Assembly (NCBI GenBank): GCA_026627065.1 | Contig: JAPNUO010000008.1 | Location: 62,001 to 126,000, forward strand | Length of the DNA: 64,000 nucleotides | Direction: 5' to 3' | Source of the DNA: Bacillota bacterium | Lineage (GTDB): Bacteria > Bacillota > Sulfobacillia > Sulfobacillales > Sulfobacillaceae | Shown here: piece after piece, positions 26,987 through 35,365 of the stretch | Layout of the letters: each line of letters starts with the position of its first letter | Position numbering within the stretch: the stretch's first letter is position 1 | Made by a program: the position numbers and the translations under genes | The notes under the pieces: generated by a model | The model's database searches: none | Told to the model about the DNA's origin: nothing | What the model saw: only the letters and a program-made list of their open reading frames with translations

Positions 26987-28456
26987 GTGAAGGTTGGGTA
27001 TAGTCCCGTGAAACCGTGGGAATATGAGGGCGACGTGTTGGTGGTGGGCATCTGGCAGGAGGGCGAATGGAGTGCGGACGTCGTCGAGTTAGACCGCCGC
27101 TTGTCTGGAGCCTTGAGCCGGGCACGCCAGCGCGGGGAGCTCAGCGGCACCTGGCTCACGCCCTGGACGACCGAAACGTTTGGATTCATTCGCGCCACTC
27201 GCATCGTCGTGCTGGGCCTTGGCCAGCGCGAACGGGTCGGGGTACGGGAGCTGCGACTTATTGCTGGCCAAGCCGCCCAAGAAGCGGTGAAGCACAAAGC
27301 CCGCCGGGTTGGCTGCTTTTTGCCGGAGACCCCGGTGGACGCCGCGGTGGCTGCCGAGGTGATGACGGATGGGCTGTTGGTGGGCGCGTGGGTATTTGGT
27401 ACCTATAAGTCCACCCCCCCGGAAGAAACGCTGGAAGAAGCGACATTGTTAGGGTTTGACGCCCAGGTGGACAGCGCCGTTCAACGTGGGGCCATTTTGG
27501 CAGAGTGCCAGAACTTCGTGCGGGACTTAGGGATGCAGCCTTCGAACAAGTTGTATCCCGAGACGCTGGCCAAGGCGGCGGTTGACGCGGCAACCACACA
27601 TGGCTTGGACGTCGAGGTGTTTGACGAGAAGCGCCTCGAAGAGCTCGGCATGGGGGCCATTTTGGGCGTGGGCAGCGGCAGCGTGTTCCCTCCCCGCCTT
27701 GTCGTCCTTCGCTATCAAGGGGGCGGCGCGCGCACCCTGGCCCTGGTCGGCAAAGGAATTACGTTTGATTCGGGGGGCATTAGCTTAAAATCTGCGGCCG
27801 GCATGGAAGAGATGAAGTTCGACATGCTGGGGGCGGCCGCCGTGCTGGGCGCCATGATTGCTATTCGACGCCTTGGCCTTCCCATCAATGTCGTCGGATT
27901 GATGGCGTTGGCGCAAAATATGCCGTCGGGCTCGGCCTATAAGCCGGGAGACGTCCTGAAAGCCTTCAACGGCAAGACGATTGAGGTGCTGAATACGGAC
28001 GCCGAAGGCCGTGTGGCGTTGGCCGATGCGGTGAGCTACGCCGTGCATCTCGGGGCTGACTGGATCGTGGAGGCATCGACATTGACCGGGGCCGCGATTA
28101 CTGCGCTGGGACACGAAGCCACCGCCCTCATTGCTACGGACGATCCGCTGGCAAGCTTGGTGCTGCAAGCCTCGGAGGCGAGCGGGGAGCGGGTGTGGCG
28201 CTTGCCCGCATACCCCGAATATCGCGAACTCTACCGGTCGGATGTCGCGGATCTGAAAAACGCGCCGGGTCGCGATGCGGGAACCATTACGGGCGGGTTG
28301 ATCATTTCAGAGTTCGCCGGCGAGGTGCCGTTTGCCCACCTTGACATCGCTGGCACCGCCTGGACGGGGAAGTCGCCGTTGAATCGCACCAAAAACGGCC
28401 CCACTGGCGTCATGGTGCGCACCTTTGTCAAGTTGGCAGAGATGTTGAGCCGATAA
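26987..28456 (+). CDS. pepA: Leucyl aminopeptidase (M17)
   Basis: A 489-residue cytosolic aminopeptidase of family M17. The N-terminal domain is variable; the catalytic domain has GKGITFDSGGISLK (metal lysine and aspartate) and the signature NTDAEGRVALADA, with the later SDVADLKNAPGRDAGTI block. I chose GTG 26987, 7 bases after GGAGGGGG, over a TTG two codons upstream that sits almost on the ribosome binding site. With the M19 dipeptidase upstream it makes a peptide-degrading pair. Confidence 0.93.
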   Translation: MKVGYSPVKPWEYEGDVLVVGIWQEGEWSADVVELDRRLSGALSRARQRGELSGTWLTPWTTETFGFIRATRIVVLGLGQRERVGVRELRLIAGQAAQEAVKHKARRVGCFLPETPVDAAVAAEVMTDGLLVGAWVFGTYKSTPPEETLEEATLLGFDAQVDSAVQRGAILAECQNFVRDLGMQPSNKLYPETLAKAAVDAATTHGLDVEVFDEKRLEELGMGAILGVGSGSVFPPRLVVLRYQGGGARTLALVGKGITFDSGGISLKSAAGMEEMKFDMLGAAAVLGAMIAIRRLGLPINVVGLMALAQNMPSGSAYKPGDVLKAFNGKTIEVLNTDAEGRVALADAVSYAVHLGADWIVEASTLTGAAITALGHEATALIATDDPLASLVLQASEASGERVWRLPAYPEYRELYRSDVADLKNAPGRDAGTITGGLIISEFAGEVPFAHLDIAGTAWTGKSPLNRTKNGPTGVMVRTFVKLAEMLSR

Positions 28457-28479
28457 CGGGGGAGGCCGCTCAGTGCGGG

Positions 28480-28646
28480 GAGGGCTGGGCAATTCCCTCC
28501 CGGGCGCATCGACCCCAAGGGACGTGACGGGCGCGTCGTGCCGCGTTCCTGAGCGGGCGTGGCACGGAATGGCGGAGCGCCACATTGCAGGAGGTCCAGA
28601 GTCTCGTAGTCAGGCGCGGGGCCGCTAGGGGTTATGGCCCCGCGCC
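28480..28646. repeat. Cluster of inverted repeats after pepA
   Basis: Three GC-rich inverted repeats lie close together: GGGAGGG with CCCTCCC at about 28480-28502; CGTGCC with GGCACG at about 28536-28565; and an 11-bp perfect pair, GGCGCGGGGCC (28613-28623) with GGCCCCGCGCC (28636-28646), around a 12-base loop. None is followed by a T-run on either strand. The stretch could terminate transcription without a U-tract, stabilise the pepA mRNA, or be a structured leader of the next gene. Confidence 0.55.
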
Positions 28647-28712
28647 CATCGCGTGTGCCGATCGGGCACCTTGCGCGAAATCGCCGACGACATGAAGGAG
28701 GCCAGAGCATTC

Positions 28713-29441
28713 GTGGTAAACGCTGTGCCGCGACGGATTGAAGACGTCGAGGAGGCCATGACCGCCTTTGTGACCGCCCGATTTCTTCAGCAGCCGTTTT
28801 TTCAAACGCTGCTGGAAGGCCGGTGGGATCCTGCGTTTCTTCGATATTTCGCGAGCCAATATGCGCACTATAGCGCTCACTTTCCCCGCGTTCTGGGCGC
28901 GGCCATTGCCGCCATGAAGCCGCGCGACGCCTGGTGGATCCCCTTAGCCGACAACCTCTGGGATGAGGCGGGGCGAGGAAAACCGGGCGCGTCGCACGCC
29001 GCCCTTTATCGCACCTTTTGGATTAGCGTGGACGCGTCCGCCAAAGACTGGTGCGAAGATCCCGCCCAGTGGCCTCGGATCTCGCCGGCGGTTGAGAAGG
29101 CCGTTGCCGCCTTTCTCGAATTTTTTCGCAGTGCCCGCCCCTTGGAGGCTATGGCGGCCGTGGGATTCGGGTCGGAGTTTTTTGCGGGAGAGGTGATGGG
29201 GACCATTGCCCGCGGGCTCAAACATCCCGCCTATCAATCCCGCGGGGGCATTGATACCCGGTTTTGGGATCTGCATGCTGAACGCGACGAGCCGCGCCAC
29301 TATGCCTTGTGCCGTGAAGTGTTGTTAACACATGCGAGTGAAGAGGACTGGCCGCATCTGCTCGCCATTGGGCAGCACATTGCCGAGACCGAAGCCCGTA
29401 TGTACGGCGATCTCTTTAAAGAGGGGCAGGGGCACCGATAG
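28713..29441 (+). CDS. TenA/PqqC-like iron-containing redox enzyme family protein
   Basis: A 242-residue, all-helical protein of the heme-oxygenase-like fold that includes TenA, PqqC and di-iron oxidases. Visible features are the helix with LRYFASQYAHYSAHFPRV, the NLWDEAGRGKPGASHAALY block (Glu and His as in di-iron members), and HAERDEPRHYALCRE near the C terminus. The start is uncertain: GTG 28713 lies 11 bases after AAGGAGG, while ATG 28692 has no site. No thiamine or PQQ genes are nearby, so the substrate is unknown. Confidence 0.8.
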   Translation: MVNAVPRRIEDVEEAMTAFVTARFLQQPFFQTLLEGRWDPAFLRYFASQYAHYSAHFPRVLGAAIAAMKPRDAWWIPLADNLWDEAGRGKPGASHAALYRTFWISVDASAKDWCEDPAQWPRISPAVEKAVAAFLEFFRSARPLEAMAAVGFGSEFFAGEVMGTIARGLKHPAYQSRGGIDTRFWDLHAERDEPRHYALCREVLLTHASEEDWPHLLAIGQHIAETEARMYGDLFKEGQGHR

Positions 29442-29452
29442 CCTGAGGCAAG

Positions 29453-29824
29453 TCATGCCCGGCGGCGGAGGTGTCGGCCCGCCCGCGGTTCTTCCGCGGT
29501 ATCGCGAACGACAACGGTCAGCGCGGCGAGAATAAAGACCAGGAGGCCCGCCACCACCGTCGCCGGGGTGTCCTTGGTATGCCGCTGAAAGGCAAAGATC
29601 CACGGCGACGCCGCCATCCAGAGGCCTAGATACGCAAGCGCGATGACCCGGCAAATGCCGCCACGGGGCACCAATCCCATCCACAATCCGCCCAGCGCAA
29701 TCAAAATCCCGCCTAGCAAAAAATCGCCGCGGACATAAGACGCTTCGCGCGCGGCGGAAAAGATCCATCCGCACGCGATGTCCCAGACGCCCACGATCAT
29801 GACTAGCCACCAGCGCCAGCGCAC
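29453..29824 (-). CDS. SPW-repeat membrane protein
   Basis: A 123-residue integral membrane protein with about four hydrophobic helices and the ASPWIFAF motif typical of SPW-repeat proteins; the first copy is degenerate (GWIFSAA). The GTG start follows GGAGGG by 6 bases. The function of this family is not known. It is convergent with the TenA-like gene, 11 bases apart. Confidence 0.8.
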   Translation of the reverse strand: MRWRWWLVMIVGVWDIACGWIFSAAREASYVRGDFLLGGILIALGGLWMGLVPRGGICRVIALAYLGLWMAASPWIFAFQRHTKDTPATVVAGLLVFILAALTVVVRDTAEEPRAGRHLRRRA

Positions 29825-29883
29825 GAACGCCCTCCTTCGCTCCTGTCAGGATTGTCGGACAAATCTGGCCAGGCATTAATCAA

Positions 29884-29892
29884 AGTATATCA
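29884..29892 (-). promoter_or_regulatory. Extended -10 promoter of the SPW-repeat gene
   Basis: On the minus strand TGATATACT gives a TG-n-TATACT extended -10 element. Transcription would start about 50 bases before the GTG at 29824. No clear -35 is seen, as is common with extended -10 promoters. Confidence 0.45.
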
Positions 29893-30132
29893 CATTGCGC
29901 CGGTTCCCCTAGACCGGGGCTTATGGAAGCCGTACCGGCAGAGGAATATCTTCCCAGTTTTCACGGTATACTAGCTAAGGGACGCACGCCCCAGCGAGGA
30001 CAATCCCCTGAGAAGAGCCACTCTGTGTTGCCAAACGCCCGGGGTTACTGACGGGCGCCGAATGGCTGCCGATGTGACGGGCGAGCGTATGTTGCCCCAG
30101 GGCCGTTTTCACGAATCGGGGATGATGAAGCG
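29893..30132. other. Intergenic region between divergent small genes
   Basis: The whole gene-free span is 29825-30132, about 308 bases. It holds the promoter of the SPW gene, a plus-strand TATACT at 29967-29972 that may serve the coiled-coil gene, and a short CCCC/GGGG hairpin near 29906-29918. I saw no coding sequence, tRNA or known riboswitch core in it. Confidence 0.4.
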
Positions 30133-30336
30133 ATGACCTGGTTAAGGGATCCTGACGATGAAGTGCGGCGGCTGACAGAACGGGTGAGGGAGTTAGAACG
30201 CGAGATCGGACGGCTTCGCGAAAGTCGGCGCCTGTTATTAGAACTCCTGACCATGAAGGATCAGCAGCAAAAGTTGATTATCGGCGCCTTACAGCGCGAA
30301 AACCGGCGGCTCCGTACCCGGCGGCCGCCTCGTTAA
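30133..30336 (+). CDS. Small coiled-coil protein
   Basis: A 67-residue, highly charged protein that is almost entirely predicted coiled coil: heptads of leucine and isoleucine run from about residue 12 to 60 (RRLTERVRELEREIGRL, then LLLELLTMKD). There is no membrane segment or known domain. The ATG has a weak GGGG-rich upstream region. It resembles small division- or septum-associated coiled-coil proteins only in composition, so no function is assigned. Confidence 0.6.
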   Translation: MTWLRDPDDEVRRLTERVRELEREIGRLRESRRLLLELLTMKDQQQKLIIGALQRENRRLRTRRPPR

Positions 30337-30387
30337 TCTTTTGGGCGGCCGATAAAAGGCCGGGTTTTGCGCCTGTTAGGTGATGAA

Positions 30388-30939
30388 GTGGATAGCCAGT
30401 ACCAGACGCTTTTGGTTGCCTTGCTTTTGAGCTACGAATGGTCAGCCCCTGGATATCATGGCTCCTTCCGGGACTATTGGCCGACAGCCGTGCTGTTTGC
30501 TTTTCCCCTCGGCGTGTTAGGGGCCGTGCCTTGGCTGACCTTTTCACGCCTCCACTGGGCAGAGGTTGTCGCTGGCGTCACCCTTATGGGCTATGCCTGG
30601 AGAACCGTTCAGCGGCACCGCGTCCGCCACGCGCGGTGGTTCAGCGCGCTGGACGCCGCCAGCGCCTGCTTGGCGTTAACGCTGGCCGGGGCTGACCCCC
30701 TAGCCATTGCCGCCGGAGTCGTTGCCGGACTCTTGCTGCCGGTGGCCACCGGTCCCTGGCCCGAACCGCTCCGCGCCGTGAGTCATCTGGTGGAGACGCT
30801 TTGGCTGGGCGCGGTGGGAATGCGCACGGTTGTGGCTATTCTGGCAGGCCTTCCCGGCGATTTCCTCCCGTGGTGGGTGTGGGTGATTCCCTGGCTCATC
30901 GTTTGGGACCTTTCTGCGCGCGGGGGCGCCACAGCGTGA
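30388..30939 (+). CDS. Polytopic membrane protein of unknown function
   Basis: A 183-residue membrane protein with about five hydrophobic helices. A stretch SRLHWAEVVAGVTLM faintly resembles the third motif of PAP2 phosphatases (SR, H, DV-aG), but the first two motifs are absent, so I do not call it a phosphatase. The GTG at 30388 has AGGTG six bases upstream; a TTG at 30367 is the alternative. Its 3' end overlaps the convergent dedA gene by 44 bases. Confidence 0.6.
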   Translation: MDSQYQTLLVALLLSYEWSAPGYHGSFRDYWPTAVLFAFPLGVLGAVPWLTFSRLHWAEVVAGVTLMGYAWRTVQRHRVRHARWFSALDAASACLALTLAGADPLAIAAGVVAGLLLPVATGPWPEPLRAVSHLVETLWLGAVGMRTVVAILAGLPGDFLPWWVWVIPWLIVWDLSARGGATA

Positions 30940-31492
30940 CCACCCAGGCGAGAAAGAGGACGACAACGACCGCCAAGAACACATGTGTCCAAGAACCCAA
31001 ATGCTTCCAAGCCGGTCCCAAGCGATATCCCAGCAGAGTAAAGAGGACCGTCCAGGGCAGGGCTCCCAGCAGCGTAAACACTAAAAAGCGCCCTAGCGGC
31101 ATTTTGGCGACGCCGGCCGGCAGCGAGATATAGGTGCGGACTCCGGGAAGCAGCCGTCCAAAGAATACGGCGCCATCTCCATGGCGCGCAAACCATTTGT
31201 CGGCTCTTTCTATTTCATGGGTGCGAATGCCGAGATAACGGCCGTAATGGTCGAGGAGCGGCCGACCTCCCCAGCGGGCAATGAGATAACCGGCGGTCGC
31301 GCCCACAAGACCGCCCAAAAGCCCCGCCAGCATCGCAGCGGCCAGCGTCGTGCGACCCAGGTAGGCGAGATATCCCGCGTACGGTAAGAGAATTTCTGAG
31401 GGAACAGGAATGTAACAGCTTTCCAGCACCATGCCAATAAATACACCGTAAACGCCCAGCGCCAGGACGGCGCTCGTGACGTGTTGCAACAT
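30896..31492 (-). CDS. DedA family membrane protein
   Basis: A 198-residue DedA/VTT-domain protein. It shows the family features: YIPVPSEILLPYAGYLA near the N terminus with the conserved glutamate, the GYLIARWGGRPLLDHYGRYL amphipathic block, and FGRLLPGVRTYISLPAG with the conserved arginines. DedA proteins are implicated in lipid-carrier and phospholipid flipping and in proton-dependent membrane homeostasis. ATG 31492 follows AGGCAGGG; the longer open frame upstream is less likely. uppP at the start of the window works in the same lipid-carrier cycle. Confidence 0.9.
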   Translation of the reverse strand: MLQHVTSAVLALGVYGVFIGMVLESCYIPVPSEILLPYAGYLAYLGRTTLAAAMLAGLLGGLVGATAGYLIARWGGRPLLDHYGRYLGIRTHEIERADKWFARHGDGAVFFGRLLPGVRTYISLPAGVAKMPLGRFLVFTLLGALPWTVLFTLLGYRLGPAWKHLGSWTHVFLAVVVVLFLAWVVTLWRPRAQKGPKR

Positions 31493-31618
31493 GGGGACCC
31501 TGCCTTTCTCGGTAATTTGAATGGATCCGCTCGCGACACCATCCCTGTGCACCCAGGGCCTCGGGGATGCGGGCCTCGTGAGGCGGTGCGTTCGGGGAAC
31601 GTTCGCGAGGGTTTGCGA

Positions 31619-32644
31619 TTACGCGCGCGTTTCCTCGTCAAATTGATAGAGCGCGTCCAAAAACTCTGCCGGGGGCAGTGGATAACGGGCTCGGTGCTGT
31701 TGTCGATAGGCATCCAGTTCGGCCAGCGAGACCACTGCCGTCACGAGCCCCTCGCCCAGCGGATGGGCGGACTCGGCTAAAATTCCGGTGCCATCCGGAG
31801 ACAACGGCGCCGGCACATAGATGCCCGCCTTGCCGGTGAGCCGGACGCCGAAAAGCTGGCCGGTATTGGCTGCGACCACGCCCACCATGGGAACGTCTTG
31901 GACCCGGGAAAAACAACCGCGCCGCGCCTTTCCCTCGGTGTACCGCGCTTCCGGATCCGCGATGGGGACGGCGACAATGCGAGCGCCTTGGGCTTCGGCC
32001 ATGCGAAAGGTTTCAAAGTAGGTGGCATCATGGCACACCACCGCCGTCAATCCCCAAGGGAGGTAGGGAGGAGCCATGGCGCCGGCCCCGGGTTGAATGC
32101 CCCACCGCATTTCTTGCTCCATGGGATGCCACTTCGGTTGCGACAGGCATTCCTGGCCGTCAGCGTCGAAAATGACGGCGACGTTGAGCACTCGGCCGCG
32201 GTGGACGGTGAGCGCCGAACCCGCTACGGTGACCATCCGATACCGGCGACTGAACCACTGCATCCAACGGTACCAAAACCGATATGCGGCCGGAGCCAAC
32301 GCCCGAAGGAGGGGACGGATGGTGTCATCAGTGAGGACCTGGGCGCTCGGCTGTTGGGGCATGACGACCCCTAACAACGACAGCGCGATGTATTCGGGAA
32401 ACACGACCAGATGACAATGGGTCCGTTGCGCTTGCTGAAACAGATGCTCGACGCGCCGAATCCACTCCTCCGCATGGGTAACCGGGGTCGCATCCCACTG
32501 GACCGCGCCAATTTTGACCCGGTCATGGGGCAACGGAAGGCGTGGGGCGTGGACGGCGTCGCGGCTGGAAGGGACGGCGCGTAAACGCCAGGAGAGCCAG
32601 GATTTGAGCGCAAACCGGGCCACGCTCGGCAATTGGTCAGCCAT
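31619..32644 (-). CDS. Carbon-nitrogen hydrolase (nitrilase superfamily)
   Basis: A 341-residue amidase-type hydrolase with the full Glu-Lys-Cys triad: E84 in VVFPEY, K171 in SQPKWHPMEQE and C204 in AVVCHD. Residues about 44-310 form the nitrilase fold; the first 43 residues are an extra basic/hydrophobic leader (ARFALKSWLSWRLRAV) that could touch the membrane but is not a signal peptide. The ATG overlaps the stop of the previous gene by 8 bases (ATGGCTGA), so its translation is coupled to the degenerate paralogue. The substrate is unknown. Confidence 0.9.
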   Translation of the reverse strand: MADQLPSVARFALKSWLSWRLRAVPSSRDAVHAPRLPLPHDRVKIGAVQWDATPVTHAEEWIRRVEHLFQQAQRTHCHLVVFPEYIALSLLGVVMPQQPSAQVLTDDTIRPLLRALAPAAYRFWYRWMQWFSRRYRMVTVAGSALTVHRGRVLNVAVIFDADGQECLSQPKWHPMEQEMRWGIQPGAGAMAPPYLPWGLTAVVCHDATYFETFRMAEAQGARIVAVPIADPEARYTEGKARRGCFSRVQDVPMVGVVAANTGQLFGVRLTGKAGIYVPAPLSPDGTGILAESAHPLGEGLVTAVVSLAELDAYRQQHRARYPLPPAEFLDALYQFDEETRA

Positions 32645-33251
32645 GGGGCCACCACGCCTGCGATTTATACAGTGACGGCCGTAACCCTTGCTGAATGGGA
32701 AAACGCCGTCGGGCATCCCCGAGTTGCGCGAAGTCAAAATCGACCGTCCATCCTCCGGGTTCAGGGCGGCACGGCTGAACGCCTTCTTCCGCCGGATCGA
32801 CCTCGCAGGGAAGATACCAGCGCGGCTCGGGGCCAATGCGCAAGGCAAAAATTTGGTTGGCTTGAGCGGCGCGCCACAACGGGTGCAAAAAGGGCGACGG
32901 CCCGTCGTGGCCGTAGCTGATGAGGATTGCGACGCCCGCCAGAGCGAGAGCCCGAGACACCTCAGGAATCATCAGGGTGTCGGGGTCAATGACCGCCAGG
33001 TAGCGCTTCTCAAAACGCCAGACGCGTCCCTGGCCAACAACCAAGGCAACGCTCGGCCATTCGGAAAGGTTGGGGCGATAGGCGTGCCAGACGTCCGGGT
33101 CTCCGCGAGCCAATAGGTAAGTCCCCGACCATCCTGCCCACGAACGCACTTCCTCGGCCGACACCGTGCGCGACGGCCACCAAATCGCCAGGTCCGCGTC
33201 GCGCACGGGAGCGGGGAGCTCCTCAGACATTGTCAGATAGAGTTTAGCCAT
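32637..33251 (-). CDS. Nitrilase-fold protein lacking catalytic residues
   Basis: A 204-residue protein whose centre, YLAVIDPDTLMIPEVSR followed by ALALAGVAIL, lines up with the nitrilase block normally containing the catalytic cysteine, CxD and fPE-xxR. The cysteine is replaced by Asp/Pro, and the position of the catalytic glutamate (ADLAIWWPS) carries serine. It is also about 100 residues shorter than a full nitrilase. It therefore looks like a pseudoenzyme rather than a broken gene: the frame is intact, GGAGG lies 8 bases before the ATG, and both ends overlap neighbours by 8 bases. It may be a regulatory or structural partner of the intact nitrilase downstream. Confidence 0.7.
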   Translation of the reverse strand: MAKLYLTMSEELPAPVRDADLAIWWPSRTVSAEEVRSWAGWSGTYLLARGDPDVWHAYRPNLSEWPSVALVVGQGRVWRFEKRYLAVIDPDTLMIPEVSRALALAGVAILISYGHDGPSPFLHPLWRAAQANQIFALRIGPEPRWYLPCEVDPAEEGVQPCRPEPGGWTVDFDFAQLGDARRRFPIQQGLRPSLYKSQAWWPHG

Positions 33252-34464
33252 TCGTCGGACCTCCTCGCGCTAGCCGCGACGGCTCCCGGGATTTGCGCGG
33301 CCAAAAGCTTGCGGCCGCCACCGCCGCAGGGAAGACCAGCCACCCCCAGGTCCAGTGAATGGGGGGCGGCAGCGCCTGCACTCGCCGGGGATTGATGGCC
33401 GGGATGGTCGCAATTGTCCTTGATCCTATGCGCACCGAGGCACGGCCCACGACGGTACCGGCGGGGATGGGTCGCGCGTCGTCGGGCTTCAAAGGGGCAA
33501 GCCTCCAGCGCACTGGTAGCGTGCGGCCTCGGGGCTCCAAATACTCCACCGCACGGGACGCCACGACGTGCACGCGGCGATGCCCTATGGTCACGGTGCC
33601 TAGCGTTTGTCCTCGGCGAATCGCCGTGACCTCCCGAAAATTTTGAAATCCCCAGGTGAGCAAATGCTCCACGTCAGGCCAAAGCCCGGCGGGGGTATCG
33701 TGAAGAAGCACGGCGATCAATAGTTCGCCGTGGCGGCGGGCTGCCCCGACAATCGTCTCGTCGGCTTCGATGGTATAGCCGATTTTGATGCCCACCGCCC
33801 CTGGATAGTCGTACAGTAACTGATTTTGGTTGTAATACACCCGGGGGGAAGGATCGGGCGGCAATTCCGACACTTTCGTGGCCACGATGCGGCGGAAAAT
33901 CGGGTTGCGCATCGCGTGCTCGGCAATCATTGCCATGCCGAGGGCCGTGACGACATGCCGCGGATTCGGCAGCCCGTCCGGATTGGCAAAGTGGATCCCC
34001 GGCGCCCCCCATGCCTTGGCCTGGGCATTCATCATGTGCACAAATTTGGCGACCGAACCGGCGACCGTCTGAGCCACCGCATACGCGGCGTCGTTGCCGG
34101 AAACCAGCATCATTGCCGTCACCACGCCCGGCATTTTCAGCCGCTCTCCCGCGGTCAAGTACGCGCTCGACCCTGGCTGGTCCGCCGCCTGCGGAGACAC
34201 CACCACCGTGTCATGCCACCCACGGGTAATCGCGAGGTAGGCTGTCATAATTTTCGTGATGGACGCCGGGTAAAACTCGCCGAAAATGTCGTGGCCACCT
34301 AACACCTGCCCCGTGTTGCCGTCCACCACAATCCAGGCTGCCGCGGAGACGCGAGGAGGGCTTGCCGCCTCAGCGAAAGGCGAGGAGCCGCCAACTAATC
34401 CGGCGATGAGCGTGGCGATGAGCGTGGCGATGACTCCATAACGAACAAGGCGACGCGTCAACAT
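33244..34464 (-). CDS. D-alanyl-D-alanine carboxypeptidase-like protein with KIG motif
   Basis: A 406-residue S11-family penicillin-binding protein. The signal peptide ends near FAEAAS (about residue 35). SITK at 68-71 and SGN at 122-124 are intact, but the third motif is KIG (227-229) instead of KTG, so activity may be reduced or changed. The C terminus has a hydrophobic helix (WGWLVFPAAVAAASFW) that would anchor it in the membrane. The ATG has no close ribosome binding site, which is odd. It is the first gene of a minus-strand operon with the two nitrilase-fold genes; its stop overlaps the next start by 8 bases (ATGGCTAA). Confidence 0.88.
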   Translation of the reverse strand: MLTRRLVRYGVIATLIATLIAGLVGGSSPFAEAASPPRVSAAAWIVVDGNTGQVLGGHDIFGEFYPASITKIMTAYLAITRGWHDTVVVSPQAADQPGSSAYLTAGERLKMPGVVTAMMLVSGNDAAYAVAQTVAGSVAKFVHMMNAQAKAWGAPGIHFANPDGLPNPRHVVTALGMAMIAEHAMRNPIFRRIVATKVSELPPDPSPRVYYNQNQLLYDYPGAVGIKIGYTIEADETIVGAARRHGELLIAVLLHDTPAGLWPDVEHLLTWGFQNFREVTAIRRGQTLGTVTIGHRRVHVVASRAVEYLEPRGRTLPVRWRLAPLKPDDARPIPAGTVVGRASVRIGSRTIATIPAINPRRVQALPPPIHWTWGWLVFPAAVAAASFWPRKSREPSRLARGGPTNG

Positions 34465-34531
34465 GAAACACTCGTGGCCCCCTACCCCTGTGCAACAACG
34501 GTATTTTAGCAAAACCGCCCCGCTTGGTCTC

Positions 34532-34540
34532 TGTTATAAT
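34532..34540 (+). promoter_or_regulatory. Extended -10 promoter of the ppx-mutS-mutL-miaA operon
   Basis: TGTTATAAT at 34532-34540 is a perfect extended -10 (TG-n-TATAAT). It lies 79 bases before the GTG of the Ppx-like gene, in the divergent region shared with the D,D-carboxypeptidase gene on the other strand. Confidence 0.6.
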
Positions 34541-34618
34541 AGCAATAATCGTGTCAAATCGTGCGGTAGCGGGACCACCTGCGTTTTCCCCACCCGCTAA
34601 AAGACCGGAGGGAAGAGC

Positions 34619-35365
34619 GTGCCGCCTCGCACAATTGTCAAGTTCGGCTCGACGAGTGCCACGTTGTTAATGGCTGAGCGCCTTGAGCATCCCCTGGTAT
34701 ATCGCCAGGAATTATTCGACGTGTTTTCGCCTGCGGGGGCCAAGGCGTTGCTCGACCTGGCACGCGCCTGGCGCGAGGAACTTCAGGCGCGGGGCACCGT
34801 AGCGCTGGCCGCCGGCGGGGAAGCCATCCGGCGAAACGCTCAGCTACAGCGAGAGTTACGGCAGCTATTTCCCGTTTGGTGGCCGTTGACGGGAGAAATG
34901 GAAGGGCGGCTGGCCTGGATGGCTGTGAAGGCTCGGCATCCCAGCGTCGACGGGGTCATTGACATTGGCGGAGGCAGCACCGAAGTGATCATCGCGGAGA
35001 AGACGTGGAGCTTTGCGGTCGGGGCCGCGAACGCCAGCCCGGCGATGCCGGCCTGGCCCCGCGAGTTGGCCGCGGTTCACACCCCCGCCTTTATCGGAGG
35101 AACGGCGGTGTCTTTGGCCCGCTGGGCCAACCGGGAATGGTTAAGCGTCAAGGACGCCGAGGCATTGCAACAAGCGCTCGCGAACCATCCGGAGGCATTT
35201 CGAGAATGGTCGTCGATTCGGCTTCGCATTCTTCCCCAGGGTTTAGCCATTCTCATGAGCTTGGCCAAACACGCCGGGTGGTCAAGATTTTTGGTGTCAT
35301 CCCGGGGATTGACGGAGGGGTTGTGGCTCGCTGCCAGCTTGGGCAGGGTTAGCAATCATGACTGA
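34619..35365 (+). CDS. Ppx/GppA-like ASKHA-fold protein
   Basis: A 248-residue protein of the exopolyphosphatase/pppGpp phosphatase fold, shorter than typical Ppx/GppA (over 300). The phosphate-binding motif DIGGGSTEVI is clear near residue 118, and KFGSTSATLLMAE at the N terminus corresponds to the first phosphate loop (usually DxGSNS), where the aspartate is replaced by lysine/phenylalanine. Activity is therefore uncertain. The GTG follows GGAGGGAA. It overlaps mutS by 8 bases, an unusual position next to mismatch-repair genes. Confidence 0.8.
   Translation: MPPRTIVKFGSTSATLLMAERLEHPLVYRQELFDVFSPAGAKALLDLARAWREELQARGTVALAAGGEAIRRNAQLQRELRQLFPVWWPLTGEMEGRLAWMAVKARHPSVDGVIDIGGGSTEVIIAEKTWSFAVGAANASPAMPAWPRELAAVHTPAFIGGTAVSLARWANREWLSVKDAEALQQALANHPEAFREWSSIRLRILPQGLAILMSLAKHAGWSRFLVSSRGLTEGLWLAASLGRVSNHD

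Noticed and set aside
28457..28712. T-box or TPP riboswitch before the TenA-like gene
   Set aside because: The GTGCCGCG stretch faintly resembles a T-box, but specifier-loop elements and TPP core motifs are missing and the region is too short.
30469..30939. PAP2 phosphatase in the membrane protein at 30.4 kb
   Set aside because: Only a weak resemblance to the third motif; the first and second PAP2 motifs are absent.
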